From Akkermansiaceae bacterium (lineage in GTDB: Bacteria > Verrucomicrobiota > Verrucomicrobiia > Verrucomicrobiales > Akkermansiaceae), in contig JAGYIT010000007.1 of assembly GCA_018402445.1 (NCBI GenBank), positions 124,001 through 188,000 of the forward strand: 64,000 nt of DNA, written 5' to 3'. The first letter of the stretch is position 1; the number at the start of each line of letters is the position of its first letter. Below are positions 36,723 through 45,060 of the stretch, piece by piece. A program made the translations under genes and the position numbers. The notes under the pieces were generated by a model. It was not told the origin of the DNA. It worked only from the letters and a program-made list of their open reading frames with translations, and ran no database searches.

Positions 36723-36756
36723 TTGCGGAGGGATGGGGCGAGGGCTAGCTTTTGGT

Positions 36757-37503
36757 ATGAGCCTTTTGTTGGGAGTGAATATCGATCATGTGGCGACGCT
36801 GAGGCAGGCGCGGTATGCGCTTTTACCGGACTCGCCAAACGCGGAGCCGAGCGTGGTTGAGGCGGCGCTGGAAGCGAAGGCGGGCGGAGCGGATTCGATC
36901 ACGGTGCATGTGCGCGGGGACAGGAGGCATATGCAGGATGCGGATGTGTTCCGGGTGAAAGAGGCGTGCGATCTGCTGCTGAACCTGGAACTGGGGATCA
37001 CCGAGGAGATGATGGATCTGGCGTTCCGGCTGCGGCCTGAGTTCGCGTGCCTGGTGCCGGAGACGCGTGAGGAGGTGACGACCGAGGGTGGCTTGGCCGT
37101 CTGCGCCCTTTCCGGGACGGTGAGGGAGGCGGTGAAACGGCTCAAAGGCGCGGGGATCAAGGTGAGCCTGTTCATCGATCCGATCTTGGCGGATGTGGAG
37201 GAGGCGGCGCTGACGGACGCGGATATGATCGAACTGCACACGGGTGCTTTCGCGAACGCGATGGATCCGACCGAGGAACTGGCGCGTCTCGCGGCGGCGG
37301 CGGAGCTGGGTCACAAGCTCGGCCTGCAAGTGAACGCGGGGCATGGCATCAACTACCGCAACCTTCCCGCCCTTTTAAAAATACCGTATCTCGCCGAGCT
37401 AAACATCGGGCATAGCATCGTTTCCCGCGCAATGACGGTGGGCATGCGGCAGGCGGTCGCGGAGATGGCGGCGGGGATGAAAGGATATGTTTCCGGCTTA
37501 TGA
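36757..37503 (+). CDS. pdxJ: pyridoxine 5'-phosphate synthase
   Basis: A 248-residue TIM-barrel enzyme of the DXP-dependent vitamin B6 pathway. It joins 1-deoxyxylulose 5-phosphate with 3-amino-2-oxopropyl phosphate. Motifs are LGVNIDHVATLRQAR at the N-terminus, ADSITVHVRGDRRHMQD, KVSLFIDP, IELHTGAFA and QVNAGHGINY, and IGHSIVSRAM near the end (phosphate binding). The ATG at 36757 begins MSLLLGVNIDHV. Its stop overlaps the acpS start (ATGA), a gene pair found together in many bacteria. Confidence 0.97.
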   Translation: MSLLLGVNIDHVATLRQARYALLPDSPNAEPSVVEAALEAKAGGADSITVHVRGDRRHMQDADVFRVKEACDLLLNLELGITEEMMDLAFRLRPEFACLVPETREEVTTEGGLAVCALSGTVREAVKRLKGAGIKVSLFIDPILADVEEAALTDADMIELHTGAFANAMDPTEELARLAAAAELGHKLGLQVNAGHGINYRNLPALLKIPYLAELNIGHSIVSRAMTVGMRQAVAEMAAGMKGYVSGL

Positions 37504-37889
37504 TCATCCACGGGATAGGGATCGACGTCGTGGAAGTCGGGCGGATCGAGGCGGCGGTGGAGAAACTCGGAGATGCTTTTCTTGATCGCCTTTTCACGGC
37601 GCGGGAGCGGGAGTATTGCGGAAAGCAGAAGCGGCCTGCGCTGCATTACGCGGCGCGTTTCGCGGCCAAAGAAGCGGTTTCCAAGGCGCTCGGCACGGGT
37701 ATCGGCGGGCATGCTGGCTGGCTGGATATGGAGGTGGAGCGGGCGGAATCCGGCGCGCCGAAGATGATTTTTACGGGAAATGCTGCGGATTTCCTCGCTG
37801 CCGAGGGGATCTCGGAAGTGCAGGTGAGCCTGAGCCACGCGAAGGAATATGCGGCGGCGAATGCGGTGGCGGTGAGGCATTCGGCGTGA
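37500..37889 (+). CDS. acpS: holo-[acyl-carrier-protein] synthase
   Basis: A 129-residue enzyme that transfers phosphopantetheine from CoA to apo-ACP. GIGIDVVEVGRI carries the Mg-binding Asp; FTAREREYC and ARFAAKEAVSKALGTGIG carry the conserved Lys and Glu; SLSHAKEYAAANAVA lies at the end. It overlaps pdxJ by four bases. A palindromic repeat begins directly after its stop codon. Confidence 0.97.
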   Translation: MIIHGIGIDVVEVGRIEAAVEKLGDAFLDRLFTAREREYCGKQKRPALHYAARFAAKEAVSKALGTGIGGHAGWLDMEVERAESGAPKMIFTGNAADFLAAEGISEVQVSLSHAKEYAAANAVAVRHSA

Positions 37890-37890
37890 A

Positions 37891-38120
37891 GATTTACCGC
37901 GAATGAACGCGAATGGACGCTAATGAAGAGGTGGAACCACGGATGGCACGGAATACAGGAAGGAAGAGGGTAGATTTGAAGATTTTGACCACAGAGACAC
38001 GGAGGGCGTGGTATCATAATCCCAGGGATTTATGTTTGGGACTCTGTGTTCTTTGTGTCTCTGTGGTGGAAAATCTTTGCCATTCATAGGATCGGATTCG
38101 CGGTCATTCGCGGTTGAAAT
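37891..38120. repeat. nested palindromic repeat between acpS and hemB
   Basis: The outer arms are ATTTACCGCGAATGAACGCG (from 37892) and its inverted partner ending CGCGGTTGAAAT (38120). Nested inside are GACCACAGAGACACGGAGG (37987-38005) and the inverse TCTCTGTGGT around 38058. The right side, CATAGGATCGGATTCGCGG, recurs at 40488. No gene lies within this stretch. Confidence 0.8.
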
Positions 38121-38193
38121 CCAAATTATAGTGAGGCGGTTTACGCTGATTTTCCCTGTTCCGTTTTTCCGGAAGGGGTCTTAGCATCCCGGC

Positions 38194-39189
38194 ATGGAAA
38201 TGATGATACGGGGCAGGAGGAACAGGCGCAGCGCGGCGATCCGCGGGCTGGTGAGGGAAAACCGACTGGCGGTGGAGGATCTGATTCTGCCGGTGTTTTT
38301 CCATGAAGACGCGGCGGATGTGGCGATCACCTCGATGCCGGGTTGCATGAGATGGTCTCTGGATGGGCTGATCGCGGAGGTGAAATCGGCCTATGAAATG
38401 GGGATCCGCGCCGTGGTGCTTTTCCCGAAGATCGACGACGCGCTGAAAAGCTCTGATGCCGCCGAGTGCGCAAACGACGCGGGGCTGGTGCCGAGGGCAA
38501 TCCGCGCGATCAAGGATGCTTGTCCGGGCATTTGCGTGATTACGGATGTCGCGCTCGATCCCTACAACTCCGACGGCCACGACGGCTTGGTGGTGCGGGA
38601 TGAAAACGGCGAACTGAAAATCCTCAATGACGAAACCGTGGAGGTTTTATGCCGTCAGGCGCTTTGCCATGCGCGGGCGGGGGCGGATATCGTCGCGCCT
38701 TCCGACATGATGGACGGGCGGATCGGCGCGATCCGGGAGGCGCTGGACGACGCGGGTTTCACGGAAACCGGCATCCTCGCCTACACGGCGAAATACGCGT
38801 CCGCGTTCTACGGGCCGTTTCGGGGGGCATTGGATTCCGCACCGAAGGAGGGGGACAAGAAAACCTACCAGATGGATCCGGGCAACGTGCGTGAGGCGAT
38901 CCGCGAACTACTGATGGACGAGGAGGAGGGCGCGGACATGGTGATGGTGAAGCCCGCCGGACCGTATCTGGATGTGATCGCGAGGGTTCGCGATGAGACC
39001 ACGCTGCCGATAGCTGCCTATCAGGTCAGCGGTGAGTATCTGATGATCAAGAGCGCCTGTGCGGGCGGTTGGCTCGATGAGAAGGCCGTGGTGATGGAGA
39101 GTTTGCTGGGGATCAAGCGGGCGGGGGCGGATATGATTCTCACTTATTTCGCGAAGGACGCGGCGGGGTGGATTAAAAGTGCCGAGTGA
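38194..39189 (+). CDS. hemB: porphobilinogen synthase
   Basis: A 331-residue enzyme that condenses two 5-aminolevulinate molecules in haem synthesis. The catalytic lysines are in AYTAKYASAFYGPFR and VMVKPAGPYLD. The metal-site segment reads VALDPYNSDGHDG, with Asp instead of the zinc-binding cysteines, so it is of the Mg-dependent type. AYQVSGEYLMI and GADMILTYFAKDAA close the barrel. It is a single gene between two palindromic repeats and the serine hydrolase. Confidence 0.97.
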   Translation: MEMMIRGRRNRRSAAIRGLVRENRLAVEDLILPVFFHEDAADVAITSMPGCMRWSLDGLIAEVKSAYEMGIRAVVLFPKIDDALKSSDAAECANDAGLVPRAIRAIKDACPGICVITDVALDPYNSDGHDGLVVRDENGELKILNDETVEVLCRQALCHARAGADIVAPSDMMDGRIGAIREALDDAGFTETGILAYTAKYASAFYGPFRGALDSAPKEGDKKTYQMDPGNVREAIRELLMDEEEGADMVMVKPAGPYLDVIARVRDETTLPIAAYQVSGEYLMIKSACAGGWLDEKAVVMESLLGIKRAGADMILTYFAKDAAGWIKSAE

Positions 39190-39238
39190 TCAGCCGTCGC
39201 TGAAGCTATGGCGGACAAGTCAGTGTGAGGAGTAAGAG

Positions 39239-40348
39239 ATGATGGACGGACTTGAGGATTTTTTCCGGGAGAATTTTTCGCATCGTGGAGAGGTCGGCGC
39301 TTCGGTGAGCGTTTGGAAAGACGGTGAGGAGATCGTTTCGCTGACGGACGGTTGGTGCGAGCGGGAAAAGATTCGGAAATGGGATGAGCGGACGATGGTT
39401 CCGGTTTACTCCGCCACGAAAGCGCCTGCGGCGGCGACCTTGCTGCATATCCTTTCCCGGAAAGGTCTCGATGAGGAGACGCCGGTCGGCGAGGTGTGGC
39501 GGAATTTTCCGCTGCCAGATGCGAGCTTCGCGGAGCTACTTTCCCACCAATGCGGGCTGGCGGCGCTGGATGCGGTGGCGGATGTGTTTGATCATCGCGC
39601 GGTGATCGAGGCGGTCGAGAGGCAGAAGCCCGAGTGGAGTCCAGGCGGGGGGCATGGATATCATCCAAGGACGTTCGGATTTCTGTTGGACGAGTGTGTG
39701 AGGAAGCTCGATGGCAGGAGTCTCGGCGAGGTTTGGAACGAGGAGATCGCGAGGCCTGCGGGGATTGATTTTTGGATCGGCCTGCCGGAACGCGAGTGGA
39801 GCCGGGTGGCAAAACTGATTCCTGGCCGTGCGAAGCCTTCGGTTTACGAGGAGGGGTTTTATGCTGCTTTTAACACGCCGGACAGCATCACAAGGCGGGC
39901 ATTTTCCTCACCTAGGGGCTTGCATGCGATCGCGGAGATGAACGAGTCGAAGGCATGGGCGGCGGCTCTACCCGCGATGGGCGGGGTCGGAACGGCGCGG
40001 GGCTTGGCGAAGTTCTATCAGCTCGCCATCGGCGCGATGGACGGGCCGTTTCCCGTGGGAGTGAGGAAAGCGCTCGCGGGCTTGCGGATCAGCGGGGATG
40101 ACAAGGTGTTATTGCGGGAAACCGCCATCACTTGTGGCTGCCAGAAAGATCCGGTGGATGTCGTGGGGGAGAAGAAACGCAAGGTTTACGGGGAATCGCT
40201 GGCGGCTTTTGGTCATCCGGGCGCAGGGGGGAGCCACGGCTTCGGCAACCCAGCGGCCGGTTTTTCTTTTGCTTACGTAATGAACCAGATGGAACTCAGC
40301 GTGATGCCCGGCGAGAGATGCGCGGGGCTGGTGGAGAGGCTGGGGTGA
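39239..40348 (+). CDS. beta-lactamase-fold serine hydrolase
   Basis: A 369-residue class C beta-lactamase/esterase (EstB, LACTB) relative. The nucleophile motif is SATK (in VPVYSATKAPAAATLLHILS), the Tyr motif is YHP in GHGYHPRTFGFLLDE, and the third motif is GGSHGFGNP in place of KTG. No signal peptide is visible, so it is probably a cytoplasmic esterase or peptidase rather than a resistance enzyme. GAGGAG lies about 7 bases before the ATG. Confidence 0.88.
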   Translation: MMDGLEDFFRENFSHRGEVGASVSVWKDGEEIVSLTDGWCEREKIRKWDERTMVPVYSATKAPAAATLLHILSRKGLDEETPVGEVWRNFPLPDASFAELLSHQCGLAALDAVADVFDHRAVIEAVERQKPEWSPGGGHGYHPRTFGFLLDECVRKLDGRSLGEVWNEEIARPAGIDFWIGLPEREWSRVAKLIPGRAKPSVYEEGFYAAFNTPDSITRRAFSSPRGLHAIAEMNESKAWAAALPAMGGVGTARGLAKFYQLAIGAMDGPFPVGVRKALAGLRISGDDKVLLRETAITCGCQKDPVDVVGEKKRKVYGESLAAFGHPGAGGSHGFGNPAAGFSFAYVMNQMELSVMPGERCAGLVERLG

Positions 40349-40364
40349 TGCTTCATACAGAAAA

Positions 40365-40536
40365 AATTCTAACCGCGAATGGACGCGAATGTGCGCGAAT
40401 GAAGAGATTGAAACACGGAAGTCACGGAATGAAGAGGAGGCTTGGGATGTGGGTGGGAGATTAACGCCAAAAATTAACAATCGTTTCATAGGATCGGATT
40501 CGCGGCCATTCGCGTTCATTCGCGGTTAAATCTTTT
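40365..40536. repeat. palindromic repeat of the ACCGCGAATG type
   Basis: Left arm CTAACCGCGAATGGACGCGA (from 40369) and right arm ending CATTCGCGGTTAAATC (40532) are inverted copies of about 35 bp. The right arm shares CATAGGATCGGATTCGCGG with the repeat at 37891-38120. The centre has no gene. Confidence 0.8.
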
Positions 40537-40594
40537 CCGAACCGTTAAGAAATTCGCTGTCCAATATAGGGTGCTTGGGGCAGTTTCGCGGCCT

Positions 40595-40891
40595 ATGATT
40601 TCACTGGTCATCATTGTGGAGGCGGCGGAAGGGAAGGCGGATCTGTTCGCGGAATACATCACGGAAGAGGCGCGGGATGTGATGGCGAACGAGCCGGGCT
40701 GCCGGTCTTTTGTGGTTTCGCGGAGCGTCGAGGAAACGCATGCCTTCACCTTGGCGGAAGTTTACGATGACCAGGCCGCGCTGGATCAGCACAGGCTGAC
40801 ACCCCATTTCCTGTTATTTCAGGAGCGGGCGAGGGAACACGGGTTGATCGCGAAGAAAACGCCGGTGTTGGGCGATGTGATTTTCCCGTGA
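40595..40891 (+). CDS. ABM-domain monooxygenase-like protein
   Basis: A 98-residue ferredoxin-like-fold protein of the antibiotic-biosynthesis-monooxygenase (YgiN/LsrG) superfamily. LVIIVEAAEGKADLFAEYIT, EPGCRSFVVSRS and FTLAEVYDDQAALDQHRLTP are typical in order. Members act as small quinol oxygenases or in clearing metabolites. The ATG at 40595 (MISLVIIV) is preferred over an upstream TTG. It stands convergent to pyrG with 7 bp between. Confidence 0.85.
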   Translation: MISLVIIVEAAEGKADLFAEYITEEARDVMANEPGCRSFVVSRSVEETHAFTLAEVYDDQAALDQHRLTPHFLLFQERAREHGLIAKKTPVLGDVIFP

Positions 40892-40898
40892 GGGTCTA

Positions 40899-42524
40899 TC
40901 ACGCGCTTTCCTCGGAAATGGCCTTGGCGAGCGCGGCGGCGACGAAGCCGGAGAATAGAGGATGCGGGTGGTTCGGCTTGGATAGGAACTCCGGGTGGAA
41001 CTGCGCTCCGAGGTAGAACGGATGGTCGGCGAGCTCGACGATTTCCACGAGGCCTTCGTTGGCGGAGACGGATGAGATCACGAGGCCGCACTCCTGGAGC
41101 TTGTCCTGGTAGTCGGAGTTCACCTCGTAGCGGTGGCGGTGGCGCTCGTGGATGCGGTCCACGTTGCCGTATAGGTCGGCCGCCTTGGTGCCGGCGAAGA
41201 GGATGGATTCGCAGGAACCGAGGCGCATCGTTGCGCCCATGTCCTCGACGCCTTTCTGCTCCTCCTGGAGGCAGATGACGGGGTGGGGCGTGGCCTTGTC
41301 GAATTCCGTGGAGTTCGCGCCCTCCAAGCCGCACATGTTGCGGGCATATTCGATGGTGGCGATCTGCATGCCGAGGCAGATGCCGAAATAAGGAATTTTG
41401 TTCTCGCGGGCGTATTTCGCGGCGAGGATTTTTCCCTCGATCCCGCGGTCGCCGAAGCCGCCGGGGACGAGGATGCCATCGACATCGCCGATGACCGCCC
41501 TCGCGCCATGATCCTCGATGGCCTCGGCTTCGACGCGGACGATCTGCACTTTCGTGTCGTGGTGGGCACCGGCGTGGATCAGGGATTCGTAGATGGATTT
41601 GTAGGCGTCCTGGAGCTCGATGTATTTCCCGGCGACGGCGATGGTGACCTTGTGCTTGGGATGAATCACTCGCTGGACGAAGTTTTCCCAATCCTCCAGT
41701 TGCGGTGAGGGCGTGTGGCCGAGGCCGATCTTGTCCACCACGAGGCGGTCGATCTTGTCGCGGCGGAGGTCGAGCGGGCACTCGTAGATGGTGTGGGCGA
41801 CATCGCGGAAGGCGACGACGTTCTTTTTCTCCACGTTGCAGAACATCGCGATTTTTTTTCGGTTGTCCTCGTCGAGGTCGGTCTCGGTGCGGCAGATGAT
41901 GATGTCCGGCTGGATGCCGAGTTCGCGGAGTTTCGCGACGGATTGCTGGGTGGGCTTGGTCTTCGCCTCGCCGGCGGCCTTGATGTAAGGCAGCAGGGTG
42001 ACGTGGATGAAGCAGACGTTGTCCTTGCCCACTTCCAGTGCGAACTGGCGCAGCGCCTCGATGAAAAGAAGGCCTTCCATGTCGCCGACCGTGCCGCCGA
42101 TTTCCGTGATGAGGACATCGACGTTTGTATTATCGCGGGTGACCTTGTGCATCCGCTCCTTGATCTCGTCGGTGACGTGCGGGATGAACTGGACGGTCTT
42201 GCCGAGGTAATCGCCGCGCCTTTCCCGCTTGATGACGGCATCGAACACCTGGCCGGAGGTGAGGTTGTTCATCTGCGAGAGCACGCCGGAGGTGAAACGC
42301 TCGTAGTGGCCGAGGTCGAGATCGGTCTCCGCGCCGTCATCGAGCACATAGACCTCGCCGTGCTGATAGGGCGACATCGTGCCGGGATCGACGTTGAGAT
42401 AGGGGTCGAATTTCTGCATGAGCACCTTGAGGCCGCGAGCCTCGAGAAGCGTGCCGATGGAGGCCGCGGCGAGGCCTTTGCCGAGTGAGGAGACGACGCC
42501 GCCGGTGACGAAGATGTATTTCAT
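40899..42524 (-). CDS. pyrG: CTP synthase
   Basis: A 541-residue enzyme that makes CTP from UTP, ATP and glutamine. The synthase domain holds [40 protein letters not shown] and [12 protein letters not shown]. The glutaminase domain holds [17 protein letters not shown] with the catalytic Cys, and an end QFHPEF with the catalytic His. The start is the ATG at 42524 (MKYIFVTGG). kdsB, also CTP-linked, lies 26 bp upstream on the same strand. Confidence 0.98.
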   Translation of the reverse strand: MKYIFVTGGVVSSLGKGLAAASIGTLLEARGLKVLMQKFDPYLNVDPGTMSPYQHGEVYVLDDGAETDLDLGHYERFTSGVLSQMNNLTSGQVFDAVIKRERRGDYLGKTVQFIPHVTDEIKERMHKVTRDNTNVDVLITEIGGTVGDMEGLLFIEALRQFALEVGKDNVCFIHVTLLPYIKAAGEAKTKPTQQSVAKLRELGIQPDIIICRTETDLDEDNRKKIAMFCNVEKKNVVAFRDVAHTIYECPLDLRRDKIDRLVVDKIGLGHTPSPQLEDWENFVQRVIHPKHKVTIAVAGKYIELQDAYKSIYESLIHAGAHHDTKVQIVRVEAEAIEDHGARAVIGDVDGILVPGGFGDRGIEGKILAAKYARENKIPYFGICLGMQIATIEYARNMCGLEGANSTEFDKATPHPVICLQEEQKGVEDMGATMRLGSCESILFAGTKAADLYGNVDRIHERHRHRYEVNSDYQDKLQECGLVISSVSANEGLVEIVELADHPFYLGAQFHPEFLSKPNHPHPLFSGFVAAALAKAISEESA

Positions 42525-42559
42525 AAACTTCAAATTCTAAATTTTAAACTCTAAGGAAG
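42525..42559. repeat. formulaic AT-rich junction sequence between kdsB and pyrG
   Basis: In coding direction the junction reads CTTCCTTAGAGTTTAAAA, then TTTAGAATTTGAAGTTT and the pyrG ATG. The arm of the four-helix element before the ABC ATPase (CTTCCTTGAGAGTTGAATTT, then TGAAACTTGAATTTTA and ATG) has the same order of words. It may be a solo arm of such an element. Confidence 0.4.
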
Positions 42560-43309
42560 ACGGGAAAGGAGGCGCTCGATTTCGAGGGCTTGTTCGGGGG
42601 TATCGACGCCGGGGGAGGTGTCGTTGGTTATGAGGACGCGGATGTTGGCTCCGTTTTCGAGGGCACGGAGCTGTTCGAGGGACTCGGCCTGTTCGAGGGG
42701 TGAGGGCGGCCAGGTGACGAAGGTTTCGAGAAAATCGCGGCGGTAACCGTAAATGCCCTTGTGGCGGAGGACTTGCAGGCCGGTCACGGGGTTGCGGAAA
42801 AACGGCAGGGGCGAGCGGGAGAAATAGAGGGCGTGGCCGTTCTGTTTCAGGACGACTTTCACGACGTTCGGATCGGAAACGGCGGGGTCGGCGGGATCCA
42901 ACGGATTCGCGGCGGTGACCATGTGGAGCTCCGGATCGTCGATGAGCGCCTGCGCGAGTTTGTCGATGAGCGCGGGGTCGATGAGCGGTTCGTCGCCCTG
43001 GATGTTGAGGATATGGGTGGCTTGTGGCACCTGTTTCGCGGCTTCAGCGAGGCGGTCGGTGCCGGTGGGGTGATCCGGCGAGGTCATCACGGCCTTTCCG
43101 CCGAAAGCCTCCACGGCAGAGGCGATGCGTTCGTCATCGGTCGCGACGAGGATTTCCGAAAGCCTTGTCGCGGACTGGCAGCGCTCCCATACATGCTGGA
43201 TCAAGGGTTTCCCCGCGATGAGATGCAGGGGCTTTCCGGGGAAGCGCGTGGAACCCCAGCGCGCCGGAAGGATGCCGATGATGTGATGCTTTGGGGCTGG
43301 TTGGGACAC
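42551..43309 (-). CDS. kdsB: 3-deoxy-manno-octulosonate cytidylyltransferase
   Basis: A 252-residue CMP-Kdo synthetase that activates Kdo for lipid A-core assembly, so the cell makes LPS. Motifs are IGILPARWGSTRFPGKPLHL, EILVATDDERI, TSPDHPTGTDRLAEA, ILNIQGDEPLIDP and RHKGIYGYRRDFL. No ATG fits; a GTG at 43309 (VSQPAPKHHIIG) gives the usual length, and longer versions add only low-complexity residues. Confidence 0.95.
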   Translation of the reverse strand: MSQPAPKHHIIGILPARWGSTRFPGKPLHLIAGKPLIQHVWERCQSATRLSEILVATDDERIASAVEAFGGKAVMTSPDHPTGTDRLAEAAKQVPQATHILNIQGDEPLIDPALIDKLAQALIDDPELHMVTAANPLDPADPAVSDPNVVKVVLKQNGHALYFSRSPLPFFRNPVTGLQVLRHKGIYGYRRDFLETFVTWPPSPLEQAESLEQLRALENGANIRVLITNDTSPGVDTPEQALEIERLLSRLP

Positions 43310-43388
43310 GCAATGGAATAGGTTGCGCCACCCTACGGAGAGGCCGCCGGGGCGCGCAAGAACGGTTTGGGGAAAAGTTTGCGAACTC

Positions 43389-44129
43389 TCAGTCTCCACC
43401 GCCCCCGCAACCTCCCCCGCCGCCGCAACCGCTGCCACCGGAGTCTCCGCCCCCACCACAACCTCCCCCACCACCGCAGCCGCCTCGTCCCCCTTTGCCG
43501 CCTTTCTTCGAGACCCAAATGCTTATGAAAACCAGGAAGATGATGATGCCAACAAAGAAAAAGCCGCTGCCATCGCCTTGGGTGGATGCGAAATGGGTGG
43601 CGCAGCTTGCGAGGGGGATGCCAAGCCCGCTGCCGATGGCCAGCGCCGCGACATGGCGCTTGCGAACGATGAAATGGGAGGTCGCGTCGATCCGGCGGAA
43701 ATCGCGTCGTGCGAAGCGGACTTCGGCGGGTGGCCAGATCGACTCCGGGGGCTCTTCGCCGAAAATTTCGCGATACGAGTCCAGTGTCCGCGCGTACCAG
43801 TCGGCATATTTCGCCTCTTCGTCCCGCCCACCCTTTGTGGGGCCGTGGTGCAGCTGGAAACCGAGCGTGTCCCGACAGAGATCCTGCCAGTAATTGCGCG
43901 TGTAGCAGAGATGCAGGTGCCATGCCTGATCCACTGCGTCCGACGGGGTCACGGCATGACCCGCCGTCGCGCATAGATGCAGGAACCTGCGGTATTCCCG
44001 AAGAACTTCCGCCGTGAAAGCCTCAGACCAGCCGTTTTCCCGCGCAAGCCGCGCGGAAAAGCGTAGGCCGGAGTCTGGGTCGTCGAGCGGAAAGGACTGG
44101 ATTCTTTCCCAAAGCGCGGAGTCTTTCAT
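43389..44129 (-). CDS. glycine-rich TIGR04222-like membrane protein
   Basis: A 246-residue protein. The N-terminal half (RIQSFPLDDPDSGLRFSARL, FLHLCATAGHAVTPSDAVDQ, AWHLHLCYTRNYWQDLC, HHGPTKGG) is a conserved helical domain of proteins that I relate to the glycine-rich/TIGR04222 group. A membrane helix (FFFVGIIIFLVFISIWV, about 192-208) is followed by a tail of CGGGGG-type repeats with single cysteines. The tail may bind metal or reach the surface. Function is unknown. Its end reads into the upstream part of kdsB. Confidence 0.65.
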   Translation of the reverse strand: MKDSALWERIQSFPLDDPDSGLRFSARLARENGWSEAFTAEVLREYRRFLHLCATAGHAVTPSDAVDQAWHLHLCYTRNYWQDLCRDTLGFQLHHGPTKGGRDEEAKYADWYARTLDSYREIFGEEPPESIWPPAEVRFARRDFRRIDATSHFIVRKRHVAALAIGSGLGIPLASCATHFASTQGDGSGFFFVGIIIFLVFISIWVSKKGGKGGRGGCGGGGGCGGGGDSGGSGCGGGGGCGGGGD

Positions 44130-44272
44130 GCGCCGACTGTGAATCCTCGATCGATTTTGGTGAAGCCAAAATGAGACCGATTACACACACCCTCGATTCC
44201 ACTCGCGAACTTCCCTGGGGCGCATGAGCTAAGCCCATGCGAATGAGAGAACGTAAAGAGCACGCACCCCTA

Positions 44273-45046
44273 TCAGCGGCGGCGCACGTCGATCACGGGG
44301 TGGAGATTGCACCTACGGAAGAGTATGAAAACAGGGCGGCTGATAGGGGTTGCTGTGTCTCGTCTTGTTGTGCTTCTTTTTTTGCGGGTGCGGCGACCTA
44401 CTAGTGCGATGCCACCTAACATAAGGAGAAGGCCAGTCGAAGGTTCAGGAATACCAGCGATGATAGAAACACCCGGCTCTGTCTCGTATCCCCACGAATT
44501 GATGAATCCGCCAAGAAAATTTGCGCCGATAAATGTGATAGGTCCATCAGGAGAAAAAAAGGTGAACTCCGCCACATAAAAACCTGTGTACTGTATCCAT
44601 CCGTAGTGAGCACTCCCATCTATGTCAAACTCTACTCCGATGTAAGCATCCTGCGACTGCATTCGGCCTAGTGATGAATACGAATTGGTTATCGGGTTGG
44701 ATATGTTGTCCGTATGATGATGCCAATCGCCTGAGAGAAAGGTAGTATTTGATCCAAGAATATCGCCTGCGAATACGGGGGAAACGTAAGTGCCTTGATC
44801 TGGTGAAATTGCTAAAGTTGAAATAATTCTATTCGTCCCGTAGCCTTGCATCCCAGATACAAACCCGGCATCTCTCCAAAAATGGAAATCATCCACCCCA
44901 TCATCGTTGATATCTAATGACCCACTAGAAGGGAGGGAAGAGACAGGAAAAATATTGGGATCACCACCCCGATAGGTCACAACGACCGCTGCGTCTGCCT
45001 CCAAGAGAGACAGACGCAGCAAGCACAAATAAATAATAATTCGCAT
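44273..45046 (-). CDS. low-GC PEP-CTERM protein
   Basis: A 257-residue exported protein from the ATG at 45046 (MRIIIYLCLLRLSLLEADAA). The mature part is beta-rich (DINDDGVDDFHFW, GWIQYTGFYVAEFTFFSPDG). The sorting signal IPEPSTGLLLMLGGIALVGR is followed by RTRKKR and then 33 further residues that other PEP-CTERM proteins lack, so the stop may have shifted. Base composition is clearly more AT-rich than most of the window. It lacks the TCTGC element and follows the subtilase gene within 15 bp, probably as one operon. Confidence 0.75.
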   Translation of the reverse strand: MRIIIYLCLLRLSLLEADAAVVVTYRGGDPNIFPVSSLPSSGSLDINDDGVDDFHFWRDAGFVSGMQGYGTNRIISTLAISPDQGTYVSPVFAGDILGSNTTFLSGDWHHHTDNISNPITNSYSSLGRMQSQDAYIGVEFDIDGSAHYGWIQYTGFYVAEFTFFSPDGPITFIGANFLGGFINSWGYETEPGVSIIAGIPEPSTGLLLMLGGIALVGRRTRKKRSTTRRDTATPISRPVFILFRRCNLHPVIDVRRR

Positions 45047-45060
45047 GACTCTTAAAGAAG

